Assembly (NCBI RefSeq): GCF_000380965.1
Contig: NZ_KB905551.1
Location: 1 to 64,000 of the forward strand
Length of the DNA stretch: 64,000 bases
Source: Paenibacillus ginsengihumi DSM 21568
GTDB lineage: Bacteria > Bacillota > Bacilli > Paenibacillales > NBRC-103111
Direction: 5' to 3'
Shown piece after piece: positions 35,301 through 43,462 of the stretch (position 1 is its first letter; every line of letters begins with the position of its first letter). The position numbers and the translations under genes are program-made. The notes under the pieces were generated by a model, which was given only the letters and a program-made list of their open reading frames with translations, had not been told where the DNA came from and ran no database searches.

Positions 35301-36587
35301 TTAAAAACGGACGAGCTCGGATACGTTCACCGGAAGACCCGTGCGGATCGAACGGTTGCCGGCGATGCCCGTGAGGATCGACATCGCCCCGTCCACATGG
35401 GAGGCGGCCCGGTTGAAGCGGTCAGGCTCCGGCGTGCCGAACAGATCGTTCAGCAGCACAGGGTCGCCGCCGCCGTGTCCGCCTTTCTTCTCTTCGACAT
35501 GCACCTCGTAAGGCGCTTCGAAAATCGGGTGGACCAAAATCTTCTTCCCTTTGACCGCTCCTTCGAGCGCCTGATCGCCGCCGGAGTTCACATAGGAAGA
35601 CTCGACGACGTCCATCTCGATGCGGCCCTTCGTGCCGTTGAACGCGACGCGGAAGCCTTCCCACGGAGCGTAGGCATAGAGCGAATACGTCAGCATGGCG
35701 TTCGTGTCGTAGCGAACGGTCACCGCCATCGTGTCCTCGATGCTGATGCCGTCGCCGAATACGCTCTGATCGCGGTAGTAGCCGTCTTCATGCTCGGCGT
35801 CCAGGTACATCGCCTTCAGCTTCTCGTTCTGGTCGAGATGCAGGGCGAAATGATCGCCCTTGGCGTTCTCGCTGCCGAAGGCGCGGGAATAAAACTTCGT
35901 TTCGCCGCGCTTCTCGGCGTTCTCGCGGCCGTAGAACATCAGGTCGCCGAATGCGAACACCGTCTTCGGTTTCGCGCCGAGCCAGAAGTTGACGAGATCG
36001 AAGTGGTGCGTCGACTTGTGGACGAGCAGCCCTCCGCTGTTGCGCTTGTCGCGGTGCCAGCGGCGGAAATAGTCTGCGCCGTGCTTCGTGTTCAGCAGCC
36101 ATTCGAAGTGCACGGAATGCACGTCGCCGATGACGCCGTCCATAATCAGCTCGCGAATCTTCGTGTTGTGCGGCGAATAGCGATAGTTGAAGGCGACGCG
36201 CAGGTTGCGGCCCGTCGCTTTGACCGCGTCGAGAATCGCCTGGCATTTCTCCTCGTCGACGGTCATCGGCTTCTCGGTAATGACGTCGCAGCCGAGCTCC
36301 ATCGCGCGGATAATATATTTATGGTGCGTGCGGTCCACCGACGTGACGATGACGGTGTCCGGCTTCACTTCTTCGATCATGCGGTCGAAATCTTCCGCTT
36401 TATAGGTCGGGACAGGCTTCGCCCCGTGCTCCTCGAGAAGCTTGTTGGCGTAGTTCATGCGCGTCTGGTTGACATCGCAGAATGCGACCATTTCCGAAGT
36501 TTCCTTGAAATCGCGGGCAACAGCCAAATAAAAAAACTGGGCCCGGCCGCCGGTGCCGACAAGGGCGTACGTTTTGCGCTTAGTCAA
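35301..36587 (-). CDS. Gfo/Idh/MocA family oxidoreductase
   Basis: 428 residues, longer than the usual 330-390. N-terminal Rossmann fold (ALVGTGGRAQ about 8-17) and the signature CDVITEKPMTVDEEK with the probable catalytic Lys. The C-terminal domain has KRNSGGLLVHKSTHHFDLVN, with the His usual at the active site, and an insertion around 215-290 including a Glu/His-rich YLDAEHEDGYYRD. It probably oxidises a sugar or cyclitol with NAD(P). Divergent from the AraC gene at 36722 with 134 bases between starts, which makes that regulator the likely controller. Confidence 0.9.
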   Translation of the reverse strand: MTKRKTYALVGTGGRAQFFYLAVARDFKETSEMVAFCDVNQTRMNYANKLLEEHGAKPVPTYKAEDFDRMIEEVKPDTVIVTSVDRTHHKYIIRAMELGCDVITEKPMTVDEEKCQAILDAVKATGRNLRVAFNYRYSPHNTKIRELIMDGVIGDVHSVHFEWLLNTKHGADYFRRWHRDKRNSGGLLVHKSTHHFDLVNFWLGAKPKTVFAFGDLMFYGRENAEKRGETKFYSRAFGSENAKGDHFALHLDQNEKLKAMYLDAEHEDGYYRDQSVFGDGISIEDTMAVTVRYDTNAMLTYSLYAYAPWEGFRVAFNGTKGRIEMDVVESSYVNSGGDQALEGAVKGKKILVHPIFEAPYEVHVEEKKGGHGGGDPVLLNDLFGTPEPDRFNRAASHVDGAMSILTGIAGNRSIRTGLPVNVSELVRF

Positions 36588-36721
36588 AGGGGTTCCTCCT
36601 CTTTCGCTATATGTGATATATTAGGAGTATAGCGCAATAAACCGATGAAAACAGCACTTTTATTGCTTACATTCTATTTTATCAACAGATATTGCGATCG
36701 ATTCGGAAGGAGGTGCACAGT

Positions 36722-37597
36722 ATGAGTACAGGCATGACCGACGCTCCATTTCAGTTCGAGACGGTTTCCCGCTCGGGCACGTTCAACATGTCGCATAATC
36801 ACTCGCATAACACCTACGAAATCTATTACATGCGCTCTGGCGAGCGGTTCTATTTTATTAAAGACCGTTCTTACCACGTGCGGCCGGGCGATCTGGTGCT
36901 GATCGAGCCGAACGTGCTGCACAAGACGACCGAGGCGTATACCGTCAGCCACGAGCGGGTGCTGATCAACTTCGCCCCGGACTGCTTGAGCGCGCACATG
37001 GCGGACATCGGCCTCGACCTGTTGGCCCCGTTCGGCGATTACCCGCTGATCCGGCTGAGCGAAGCGGACAAGGATTATGTGGAGGGGCTGCTGGAGAGAA
37101 TGCGGCAGGAGCAGGAAAAACAAGAGCCCGGCGCCGCAGGCTGCATGAAGCTGCTGCTGGCCGAGCTGCTGGTGTGGGTGTACCGGTATTCCGCCAAAAC
37201 CGCCCCGGCGGAATCGGAGCGCGCCGAACATCCGACGACGCTTCACCGCAAGGTGTCCGATATCGTCCAGTACATTAACGATACGTATATGGAGCCGCTC
37301 AGCCTGAAGAGCGTGGCCGAGCGGTTTCATATCAGTCCTTATTACCTGTGCCATATTTTCAAGGAGGCGACCGGCTTCACGCTGCTGGAATACGTGCACC
37401 GGATGCGCGTTCGGGAAGCGCAGAAGCTGCTGATGGCGACGCGCCTGCCGATGACCGCGGTGGCCGAGCGCGTCGGCTTCGAGAGCGGGACGCATTTCGG
37501 CCGCGTGTTCAAGTCGGTCTGCGGCCTCTCGCCGCTGCAGTACCGCAAGTCGGCCGCCGCGCCGAACGGCTCGCCCGGCCGCGCGCCCGGGCCGTGA
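36722..37597 (+). CDS. AraC family transcriptional regulator with cupin domain
   Basis: 291 residues from the ATG at 36722, which follows GAAGGAGGTG. Cupin half: HNHSHNTYEIYYMRSGERFY and RPGDLVLIEPNVLHKT. DNA-binding half: LKSVAERFHISPYYLCHIF and MTAVAERVGFESGTHFGRVF, then LSPLQYRK. Divergent from the oxidoreductase gene at 35301-36587. Its TGA (37595-37597) is one base away from the stop of the convergent M29 aminopeptidase gene, so neither gene has room for its own terminator. Closely related to the regulator at 31402. Confidence 0.92.
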   Translation: MSTGMTDAPFQFETVSRSGTFNMSHNHSHNTYEIYYMRSGERFYFIKDRSYHVRPGDLVLIEPNVLHKTTEAYTVSHERVLINFAPDCLSAHMADIGLDLLAPFGDYPLIRLSEADKDYVEGLLERMRQEQEKQEPGAAGCMKLLLAELLVWVYRYSAKTAPAESERAEHPTTLHRKVSDIVQYINDTYMEPLSLKSVAERFHISPYYLCHIFKEATGFTLLEYVHRMRVREAQKLLMATRLPMTAVAERVGFESGTHFGRVFKSVCGLSPLQYRKSAAAPNGSPGRAPGP

Positions 37598-37598
37598 G

Positions 37599-38714
37599 CT
37601 ACATCAGGTTCTCCGGATTCAGCTGCTCAAGCTCCGGCACGACGAAGCGCCCGTCCTTGCGGATCAGCCGCCCGTCGAAGTAGATCTCGCCGCCGCCGTA
37701 TTCCGGCCGCTGAATGAGCACCATGTCCCAATGGACGGAGGAACGGTTGCCGTTGTCCGCATCCTCGTAGGCGTTGCCCGGGGTGAAATGGATGCTGCCG
37801 TCGATCTTCTCATCGAACAAAATGTCCTTCATCGGCTTCCGGATGTGCGGATTGACGCCGATGGCGAACTCTCCGATGTATCTCGCGCCTTCGTCCGTAT
37901 CGAGAATTTCGTTCAGCTTCCTGGTATCGCTCCCCGTCGCTTCGACGATCTTGCCGTTCTCGAAGCGCAGCGTCACGTTCTCGAAGGAAGCCCCTGTATA
38001 CACCGTCGGCGTATTATAGGCAATGACGCCGCTGACCGATGTTTTCACCGGCGCCGTGAACACTTCGCCGTCCGGGATATTGTTTTTGCCGGCGCAGGCG
38101 ATAGCCGGAATGCCCTTGATCGAGAAGGTCAGATCCGTGCCCGGACCGGTGATCCGCACCTGGTCTGTCCGCTGCATCAACTCGACGAGCGGCTGCATCG
38201 CGTCGTACATCTTGCTGTAGTCCAGCAGGCATACTTTGAAGTAGAAGTCCTCGAACGCTTCCGTGCTCGTATTGGCAAGCTGGGCCATGGAAGGGTTCGG
38301 ATAGCGCATGATACACCATTTGGTATGATTGACGCGCTGGTTCAAGACCGGCCGCTGGTAGTGCTGGATGTACAGCCGCATCTTGTCCTCGGGTACGTCG
38401 GACGTCTCGGTGATATTGTCCCCGCTGCGCACGGCGATGTAAGCGTGCATCTGCTTCATCCGGTGCAGCTCGATGTCGGCCATCGAGCGGTACAGCGCTT
38501 CGCTGCCCCCCAGCATCAGGCTGCGGGTAACCGCCGGGTCGCGCAGCTCCAGGAACGGATGCCCGCCGGCCGCATACGCCTCTTCGACCAGGCAGCGGGT
38601 CAGCTCCTGGTCCTTCAGGCCGATCATCTCGATCAAAATGTTTTCGCCCGGCTGCAGGTCCACCGAATACCGGATCAGGTTGCGGGCAAATTGCTTCAAT
38701 CTCGGATCTCTCAT
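37599..38714 (-). CDS. M29 family aminopeptidase (AmpS/AmpT-like)
   Basis: 371 residues, typical family length is about 370-410. The metal and catalytic residues of M29 peptidases are visible in order: Glu in PDGEVFTAP, Glu in IGEFAIGVNP, His in SIHFTPG, Tyr in NAYEDADN and the His/Asp pair in SSVHWDMV. M29 enzymes are cytoplasmic Co/Zn-dependent aminopeptidases of broad specificity. The stop codon is one base from the end of the convergent AraC gene. No signal peptide. Confidence 0.92.
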   Translation of the reverse strand: MRDPRLKQFARNLIRYSVDLQPGENILIEMIGLKDQELTRCLVEEAYAAGGHPFLELRDPAVTRSLMLGGSEALYRSMADIELHRMKQMHAYIAVRSGDNITETSDVPEDKMRLYIQHYQRPVLNQRVNHTKWCIMRYPNPSMAQLANTSTEAFEDFYFKVCLLDYSKMYDAMQPLVELMQRTDQVRITGPGTDLTFSIKGIPAIACAGKNNIPDGEVFTAPVKTSVSGVIAYNTPTVYTGASFENVTLRFENGKIVEATGSDTRKLNEILDTDEGARYIGEFAIGVNPHIRKPMKDILFDEKIDGSIHFTPGNAYEDADNGNRSSVHWDMVLIQRPEYGGGEIYFDGRLIRKDGRFVVPELEQLNPENLM

Positions 38715-38895
38715 CAGCTTATCCCCTTTAGCCGCTGCATGCGGCAGTATAGAATGGATACACTTTCCACTGTACCGAAAATCGGGCCAAACTTCAAACC
38801 CTTCCGCCGCGCAGCAGGCAGCGCCGCATTTGCGTTTTAAGGATCAAGGGAGAGCTCGCACGATGAAACCGAACCATTTTGCGCGACAAAGCCGG

Positions 38896-38937
38896 GCACG
38901 CTCCAAAGCAGGCACGCTCCAAAGCAGGCACGCTCCC
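38896..38937. repeat. 16-bp tandem repeat, 2.6 copies
   Basis: GCACGCTCCAAAGCAG occurs at 38896 and 38912 and in part (GCACGCTCC) at 38928. It lies 3' of the terminator of the minus-strand arginine-rich gene. Confidence 0.7.
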
Positions 38938-38970
38938 TAGGATCTTTTTATGCCACTTGCAAGGACAACA

Positions 38971-39003
38971 AAGAAGCCCTCTTCCCCATTCAGGGAAGAA
39001 GGC
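38971..39003 (-). terminator. terminator after arginine-rich gene
   Basis: On the minus strand GCCTTCTTCCC, loop TGAAT, GGGGAAGAGGGC then TTCTTTG: a stem of about 11 pairs with a T-rich tail, 60 bases after the stop. It supports the reality of the gene. Confidence 0.75.
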
Positions 39004-39063
39004 ATGGACCAGGGAGCAAGGAGCCGTATTCTCTTAAGCCTTGCTCAAGACGGCTGCAGGCGG

Positions 39064-39396
39064 TTAGCGCACTCTGCGGATGGAGACCCGGATGCGCAGG
39101 ACGGCGATGACCCGCCCGTTACGGATAAAGCTGACTTCAACCGTACGGCGGTCAATCCGGCGAACGACGACGCGAAGACCGCGAGTCAGACGATCGAACA
39201 AATTGCGGATGCGGCCGATCTGGCCGGTCACGATCAGCCGGGCCAGCAGGCGGACGAGATTCAGACGGACGATGCGGCGAACGAGACGGCGCAGGAAGTT
39301 AAGGTCGCCTCTGCCCGAGAACGTTACGCATACCCGCAGCAGTCTCGGAACGATCCGCGTCAGAAAGCAGATTTGCGCGATGCGTTGGAAGTTCAT
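39064..39396 (-). CDS. arginine-rich protein of unknown function
   Basis: 110 residues from the ATG at 39396, which follows a very strong AAGGGAGGTGAGCAC. I count 28 Arg, no Lys and four acidic residues, so the net charge is about +24. Arg residues come singly or in pairs every three or four positions among Leu, Ile and Val (FLRRLVRRIVRLNLVRLLAR), giving amphipathic helices in the first 65 residues. The last 40 look like beta strands (RVVVRRIDRRTVEVSFIR, then GRVIAVLRIRVSIRRVR). Two Cys near the N-terminus. I recognise no family. The ribosome site, terminator and lone position argue for a real gene; binding to nucleic acid, membrane or spore polymer is possible but unproven. Confidence 0.75.
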   Translation of the reverse strand: MNFQRIAQICFLTRIVPRLLRVCVTFSGRGDLNFLRRLVRRIVRLNLVRLLARLIVTGQIGRIRNLFDRLTRGLRVVVRRIDRRTVEVSFIRNGRVIAVLRIRVSIRRVR

Positions 39397-39833
39397 GTGC
39401 TCACCTCCCTTGCTCGGAGCATAGTACAAGTTATGATGCGGTGAAGTCGGCAGCCGCGGCGATTCTCCCGGTGAATTGGCACAAAGTTCGATAGATTCAT
39501 AGAAACCGGTGCCGTCCGCTCTTATTGCCCGGAGAAAGCCGCACCGATCGAGACGGGGACAAAGCGCTGCTTTTCCCTTCATCCGCGCGGCATCTTAAAA
39601 TCGGATAGCTCATCTTAACAACGGATTGCGGCCGATCTTAACCCCGGATTACCGGTCTGAAAACTAAACGGTTCCTATCCGGCGTATCCTTTGTACAATG
39701 GAGAAGCAGCGAATTTGAAGAAAGCGCTCTCGCTTTCCGGCGCCGGGCCTGCTTAAGGCTCGTTCGCAAGGTTGCGGAAGGCGCCGCCATTTTCGCTGAA
39801 ACCGCAGCTTCAATCGAAGGAGGTACAAGAGGT
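39397..39833. other. divergent intergenic region, arginine-rich gene / sugar importer operon
   Basis: 437 bases. Three imperfect 20-23-base units of the type CATCTTAACAACGGATTGCG lie at 39591-39655. Further on TACAAT (39694-39699) could be the -10 of the importer operon, without a convincing -35. No gene seen. Confidence 0.5.
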
Positions 39834-41441
39834 ATGAACAACGTCAAGCGGAAGAGATGGATCGCCGCGGGCACGTCGGCGCTATTATCCGTCTCGCTCG
39901 TCGCATGCAGCACTGCAAGTCCAGGGGGGCAAGGGACAGAGAAGCCGGGGGATGAGGCAGCGCCAGAATTGAAATCGCTTACGTATTGGGTCGGCCTGGC
40001 CAGCAACGTCGCCGCCACGCTCAAAAGCTTCGGCGACATGACCGTTTATAAGGAGCTGGAGAAGCGGACCGGCGTCAAGGTCGAATTCCAGCATCCTCCG
40101 GTCGGTCAGGAGAAGGATCAATTCAACCTGCTAATCACCGGAAAGAAGCTGCCGGACGTCATCGAGTACGGCTGGACCGGGTATCCCGGCGGGCCGGAAA
40201 AAGCGATCAAGGACGGCAAAATTATTAAGCTGAACGATATTATCGAGAAGCACGCGCCGAACTTGCAAAAAATATTGAACGAACATCCGGAATGGCGCAA
40301 GCAGGTCGTGACCGACGAAGGCAGCATTTACGGCTTCCCGTTCCTGCGCGGCGACGATTATTTGCTCGTCAGCAACGGCATTGCGCTGCGCAAGGATTGG
40401 CTCGAGAAGCTGAACATGAAGATGCCGGAGACGATCGACGATTGGCACGCCGTGCTGACCGCCGTCAAGAACAGCGACCTGAACGGCAACGGCAAGGCCG
40501 ACGAAATTCCGCTGCTGATCAGCAAGAACGATATGGGAGGATCGGTCGCGTTCCTCGGCTCGTTCGGCGTCAACTACGATTTCTACCATGTCGACGGCAA
40601 GGTGAACTACGGGCCGATCCAGCCGGAATACAAGCAATTTTTGACCGTGATGAATCAGTGGTATAAGGAAGGGCTGCTCGATCCGGATTTCGCCGTCACC
40701 GACAGCAAGCTGAAGGACGCCAAAATAACAGGTAACCAGCTGTTCGCCACCGTGATGAGCACAGGCTCGGGAATCGGCAACTACACGTCGCTCGTCAAGG
40801 ACAAAATTCCCGGCTTCAAGCTGGCCGCCGCCCCGTTCCCGGTCGTAAACAAAGGCGACAAGAAGCTGTGGAGCGCCAAGACGTACAATTTCTCCGGCGG
40901 CGTCGCCGCGGCGATCTCGACCTCGAACCCGAACCCGGAGGCGACGGCGGAATGGCTCGACTACGCCTACAGCGAAGAAGGCAAGATGCTGTTCAACTTC
41001 GGGCTGGAGGGCGTCTCCTACAATATGGTAAACGGCAATCCGGTCTATACGGACGAGGTGCTGAAGCCGAAGGACATGTCGGTCGCGCATGCGATGGCCC
41101 GTCACGTCCGCGCCAATTTCAACGGGCCGTTCGTCCAGGACAAACGCTATATGGAGCAGTACGCCTCCCTGCCGGAGCAGAAGGAATCGATCGAGATCTG
41201 GTCGGAGCCGACGAACGAACGAAAGCTTCCTCCCGTAACGCCGACCTCGGACGAGAGCAGCAAGTTCGCCTCGATCATGAACGACGTGAATACGTTCAAG
41301 GATGAGATGTTCAACAAGTTCATCATGGGCGCGGAGCCGCTGGACAACTTCGACAAATATGTCCAAACGATCGAAAGCATGGGCATTCAGGAAGCGATCA
41401 AGATTCAGCAGGCCGCATTGGAGAGGTACAACAAGCGGTAG
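39834..41441 (+). CDS. extracellular solute-binding lipoprotein (LplA-like) of sugar importer
   Basis: 535 residues. Signal peptide with Arg/Lys start and lipobox LVAC near residue 25, then a Gly/Glu/Asp-rich linker. Length and motifs (LPDVIEYGWTGYPGGPEKAI, DEIPLLISKND, ATAEWLDYAYSEEGKMLF) match the large family 1 binding proteins of Paenibacillus sugar importers named LplA. GGAGGTACAAGAGGT precedes the ATG. First gene of a complete importer: two permease genes follow, then a regulator. The ATPase is absent, as usual for this group, which uses a shared MsmX/UgpC-type ATPase. The ligand is unknown, probably an oligosaccharide. Confidence 0.93.
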   Translation: MNNVKRKRWIAAGTSALLSVSLVACSTASPGGQGTEKPGDEAAPELKSLTYWVGLASNVAATLKSFGDMTVYKELEKRTGVKVEFQHPPVGQEKDQFNLLITGKKLPDVIEYGWTGYPGGPEKAIKDGKIIKLNDIIEKHAPNLQKILNEHPEWRKQVVTDEGSIYGFPFLRGDDYLLVSNGIALRKDWLEKLNMKMPETIDDWHAVLTAVKNSDLNGNGKADEIPLLISKNDMGGSVAFLGSFGVNYDFYHVDGKVNYGPIQPEYKQFLTVMNQWYKEGLLDPDFAVTDSKLKDAKITGNQLFATVMSTGSGIGNYTSLVKDKIPGFKLAAAPFPVVNKGDKKLWSAKTYNFSGGVAAAISTSNPNPEATAEWLDYAYSEEGKMLFNFGLEGVSYNMVNGNPVYTDEVLKPKDMSVAHAMARHVRANFNGPFVQDKRYMEQYASLPEQKESIEIWSEPTNERKLPPVTPTSDESSKFASIMNDVNTFKDEMFNKFIMGAEPLDNFDKYVQTIESMGIQEAIKIQQAALERYNKR

Positions 41442-41521
41442 ATGGCGGCGGGAATCGTTCATATGCCAGGGAGATGATCCGCTCATCTCCCTGTCCTTTT
41501 CATGAAGCAAAGGAGGATATT

Positions 41522-42487
41522 ATGAATTCGGTCAAACATACCGCTGCCGGAACGGCCAGGACGGCCCGCGCCTCGCAAAGCGTCTTGGTCACGATCGGCC
41601 GCGATCTGAGACGCAACAAGCTGCTCTATCTGATGGTGCTGCCGGTCATCGCCTATTACCTTATTTTCGATTACGGGCCGATGTACGGCCTGCAAATCGC
41701 CTTCAAGGATTACAGCCCCGGAGCCGGCATTTGGGCCAGCCCGTGGGTCGGCTTCGACCATTTCATCGAGTTTTTCAACAGCTATTATTTTTGGCGGCTG
41801 ATCCGCAACACGCTGCTGATCAACATCTACGAGCTGCTGTTCGGCTTTCCCGCGCCGATCATTTTGGCCCTGCTGCTGAACGAGCTGCGCCGGCAATGGT
41901 TCAAGCGGATCGTCCAGACGATCACTTACCTGCCGCATTTCATCTCGATCGTCGTCATCGTCGGCATGCTGGTCGATTTTCTCGCCAGGGACGGCATCGT
42001 CAATCAGCTGCTCGCCGTGTTCGGCGTCGAATCCAAGTCGTATTTGTCCGAGCCGGGCTGGTTTCGCTTTATTTATATTTCCTCCGGCATTTGGCAGCAG
42101 GTCGGCTGGGGCTCGATCATTTATTTGGCGGCGCTCTCAAGCATCGACCCGACCTTGTATGAAGCAGCCAAAGTCGACGGGGCGGGCCGCTGGAAGCAGA
42201 TGGTGCATATCACGATTCCGGGGATTATGCCCACGATCATTATTTTGCTTATTCTGCGAATGGGCTCGATGATGTCCGTCGGCAGCGAAAAAATACTGCT
42301 CATGTACAACCCGCTCACCTACGATACAGCCGACGTCATCTCCACCTTCGTCTACCGCAAGGGGATTTTGGAGGCCAGCTACAGCTACACGACGGCCGTC
42401 GGCCTGTTCAACGCCGTCATCGCCTTCTCCCTGCTCGTCATCTCCAACAGCATCAGCAAGCGGGTCAGCGAGACGAAACTATGGTAA
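41522..42487 (+). CDS. sugar ABC transporter permease, LplB-like
   Basis: 321 residues from the ATG at 41522, preceded by AAAGGAGGA; a longer frame from 41474 has no such site. Six or so membrane helices in the MalF-type fold; the ATPase-contacting EAA loop reads EAAKVDGAGRWKQMVHITIP. The opening YYLIFDYGPMYGLQIAFKDY is diagnostic of LplB proteins. It forms a heterodimeric channel with the permease encoded 18 bases downstream. Confidence 0.93.
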   Translation: MNSVKHTAAGTARTARASQSVLVTIGRDLRRNKLLYLMVLPVIAYYLIFDYGPMYGLQIAFKDYSPGAGIWASPWVGFDHFIEFFNSYYFWRLIRNTLLINIYELLFGFPAPIILALLLNELRRQWFKRIVQTITYLPHFISIVVIVGMLVDFLARDGIVNQLLAVFGVESKSYLSEPGWFRFIYISSGIWQQVGWGSIIYLAALSSIDPTLYEAAKVDGAGRWKQMVHITIPGIMPTIIILLILRMGSMMSVGSEKILLMYNPLTYDTADVISTFVYRKGILEASYSYTTAVGLFNAVIAFSLLVISNSISKRVSETKLW

Positions 42488-42505
42488 TGAAGGAGGAGCT
42501 GTGCA

Positions 42506-43384
42506 ATGGAAAAACCGACGATCGGCGAACGGGCATTTGACGCGCTCAATGCGGCCTTCATGGTCGCGCTCTGCTTCCTGACGCTGTATCCTTTTCTGTA
42601 TGTCGCCTTTTCCTCGCTCAGCGATCCGGGCCTGCTGTCGCAGCACCGCGGCCTGCTGTGGAAGCCGTACGGCCTTAGCCTGGACGCGTACCGGTCCGTG
42701 TTCGCCAACCCGAACATTATTAGCGGATACCGGAATACACTGTTTTATGTGACCGTTGGCACGTGCATCAATTTGTTCATGACGGCGCTTGGCGCGTATT
42801 TTTTGTCGCGGAGGAACGTATTTTTTAAGAACGCGGTCATGTTCATGATCGTCGTCACGATGTTTTTCCAGGGCGGGCTCATCCCCACCTTCCTGCTCGT
42901 CAGCAATCTCGGGCTCGTCGATACGCCGTGGGCGATCATCATTCCCGGCGCGATCAACACCTGGAATCTGATCATCATGCGCACTTCGTTCCAGGCCGTG
43001 CCGGTCAGCCTCGAGGAATCGGCGAAGATCGACGGGGCGAACGAATGGACGATCATGTGGCGCATCATCCTGCCCTTGTCGATCCCGGTCATGGCCGTCA
43101 TGCTCCTGTTCTACGCCGTCGGCCATTGGAATTCATGGTTCAGCGCGATGATTTATTTGCGCGACCGCGAGCTGTATCCGCTGCAGCTGATTTTGCGTGA
43201 AATTCTCATTACGAACAGCACGGATAGCATGATGACGGACGCCTCCGGCGTCGATAAAATGCCGATCGGGGAAACGATCAAGTACGCGACGATTATGGTC
43301 GCCACCATCCCCATTCTCGTGCTGTATCCGTTCCTGCAAAAATATTTCGTCAAGGGGGTCATGATCGGGGCGCTGAAAGAATAA
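42506..43384 (+). CDS. carbohydrate ABC transporter permease, YtcP/LplC-like
   Basis: 292 residues, MalG-type permease with an EAA loop EESAKIDGANEWTIMWRIIL and the C-terminal FLQKYFVKGVMIGALKE ending typical of YtcP proteins. GAAGGAGGAGCTGTGCA precedes the ATG. Co-transcribed with the binding protein and LplB-like permease upstream and the AraC-type regulator downstream. Confidence 0.93.
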   Translation: MEKPTIGERAFDALNAAFMVALCFLTLYPFLYVAFSSLSDPGLLSQHRGLLWKPYGLSLDAYRSVFANPNIISGYRNTLFYVTVGTCINLFMTALGAYFLSRRNVFFKNAVMFMIVVTMFFQGGLIPTFLLVSNLGLVDTPWAIIIPGAINTWNLIIMRTSFQAVPVSLEESAKIDGANEWTIMWRIILPLSIPVMAVMLLFYAVGHWNSWFSAMIYLRDRELYPLQLILREILITNSTDSMMTDASGVDKMPIGETIKYATIMVATIPILVLYPFLQKYFVKGVMIGALKE

Positions 43385-43462
43385 AGGGTGATGAGCAGGA
43401 AAAACAGCAATGCTTTCGGAAATAATATAGCATCGACACTGTTTGAGAGAGGCGGTATTATT

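Larger units (their letters stand above)
38715..39063. other. intergenic, M29 gene / arginine-rich gene
   Basis: 349 bases. Contains a 16-bp reiteration (GCACGCTCCAAAGCAG, about 2.6 copies at 38896-38937) and the terminator of the arginine-rich gene. Upstream of the aminopeptidase no clear promoter was found. Confidence 0.5.

Noticed and set aside
39080-39424. Arg-rich plus-strand frame overlapping the arginine-rich gene
   Set aside because: The minus-strand frame has a strong ribosome site and terminator. The plus-strand one has neither, and its Arg content follows from CG-rich codons on the other strand.
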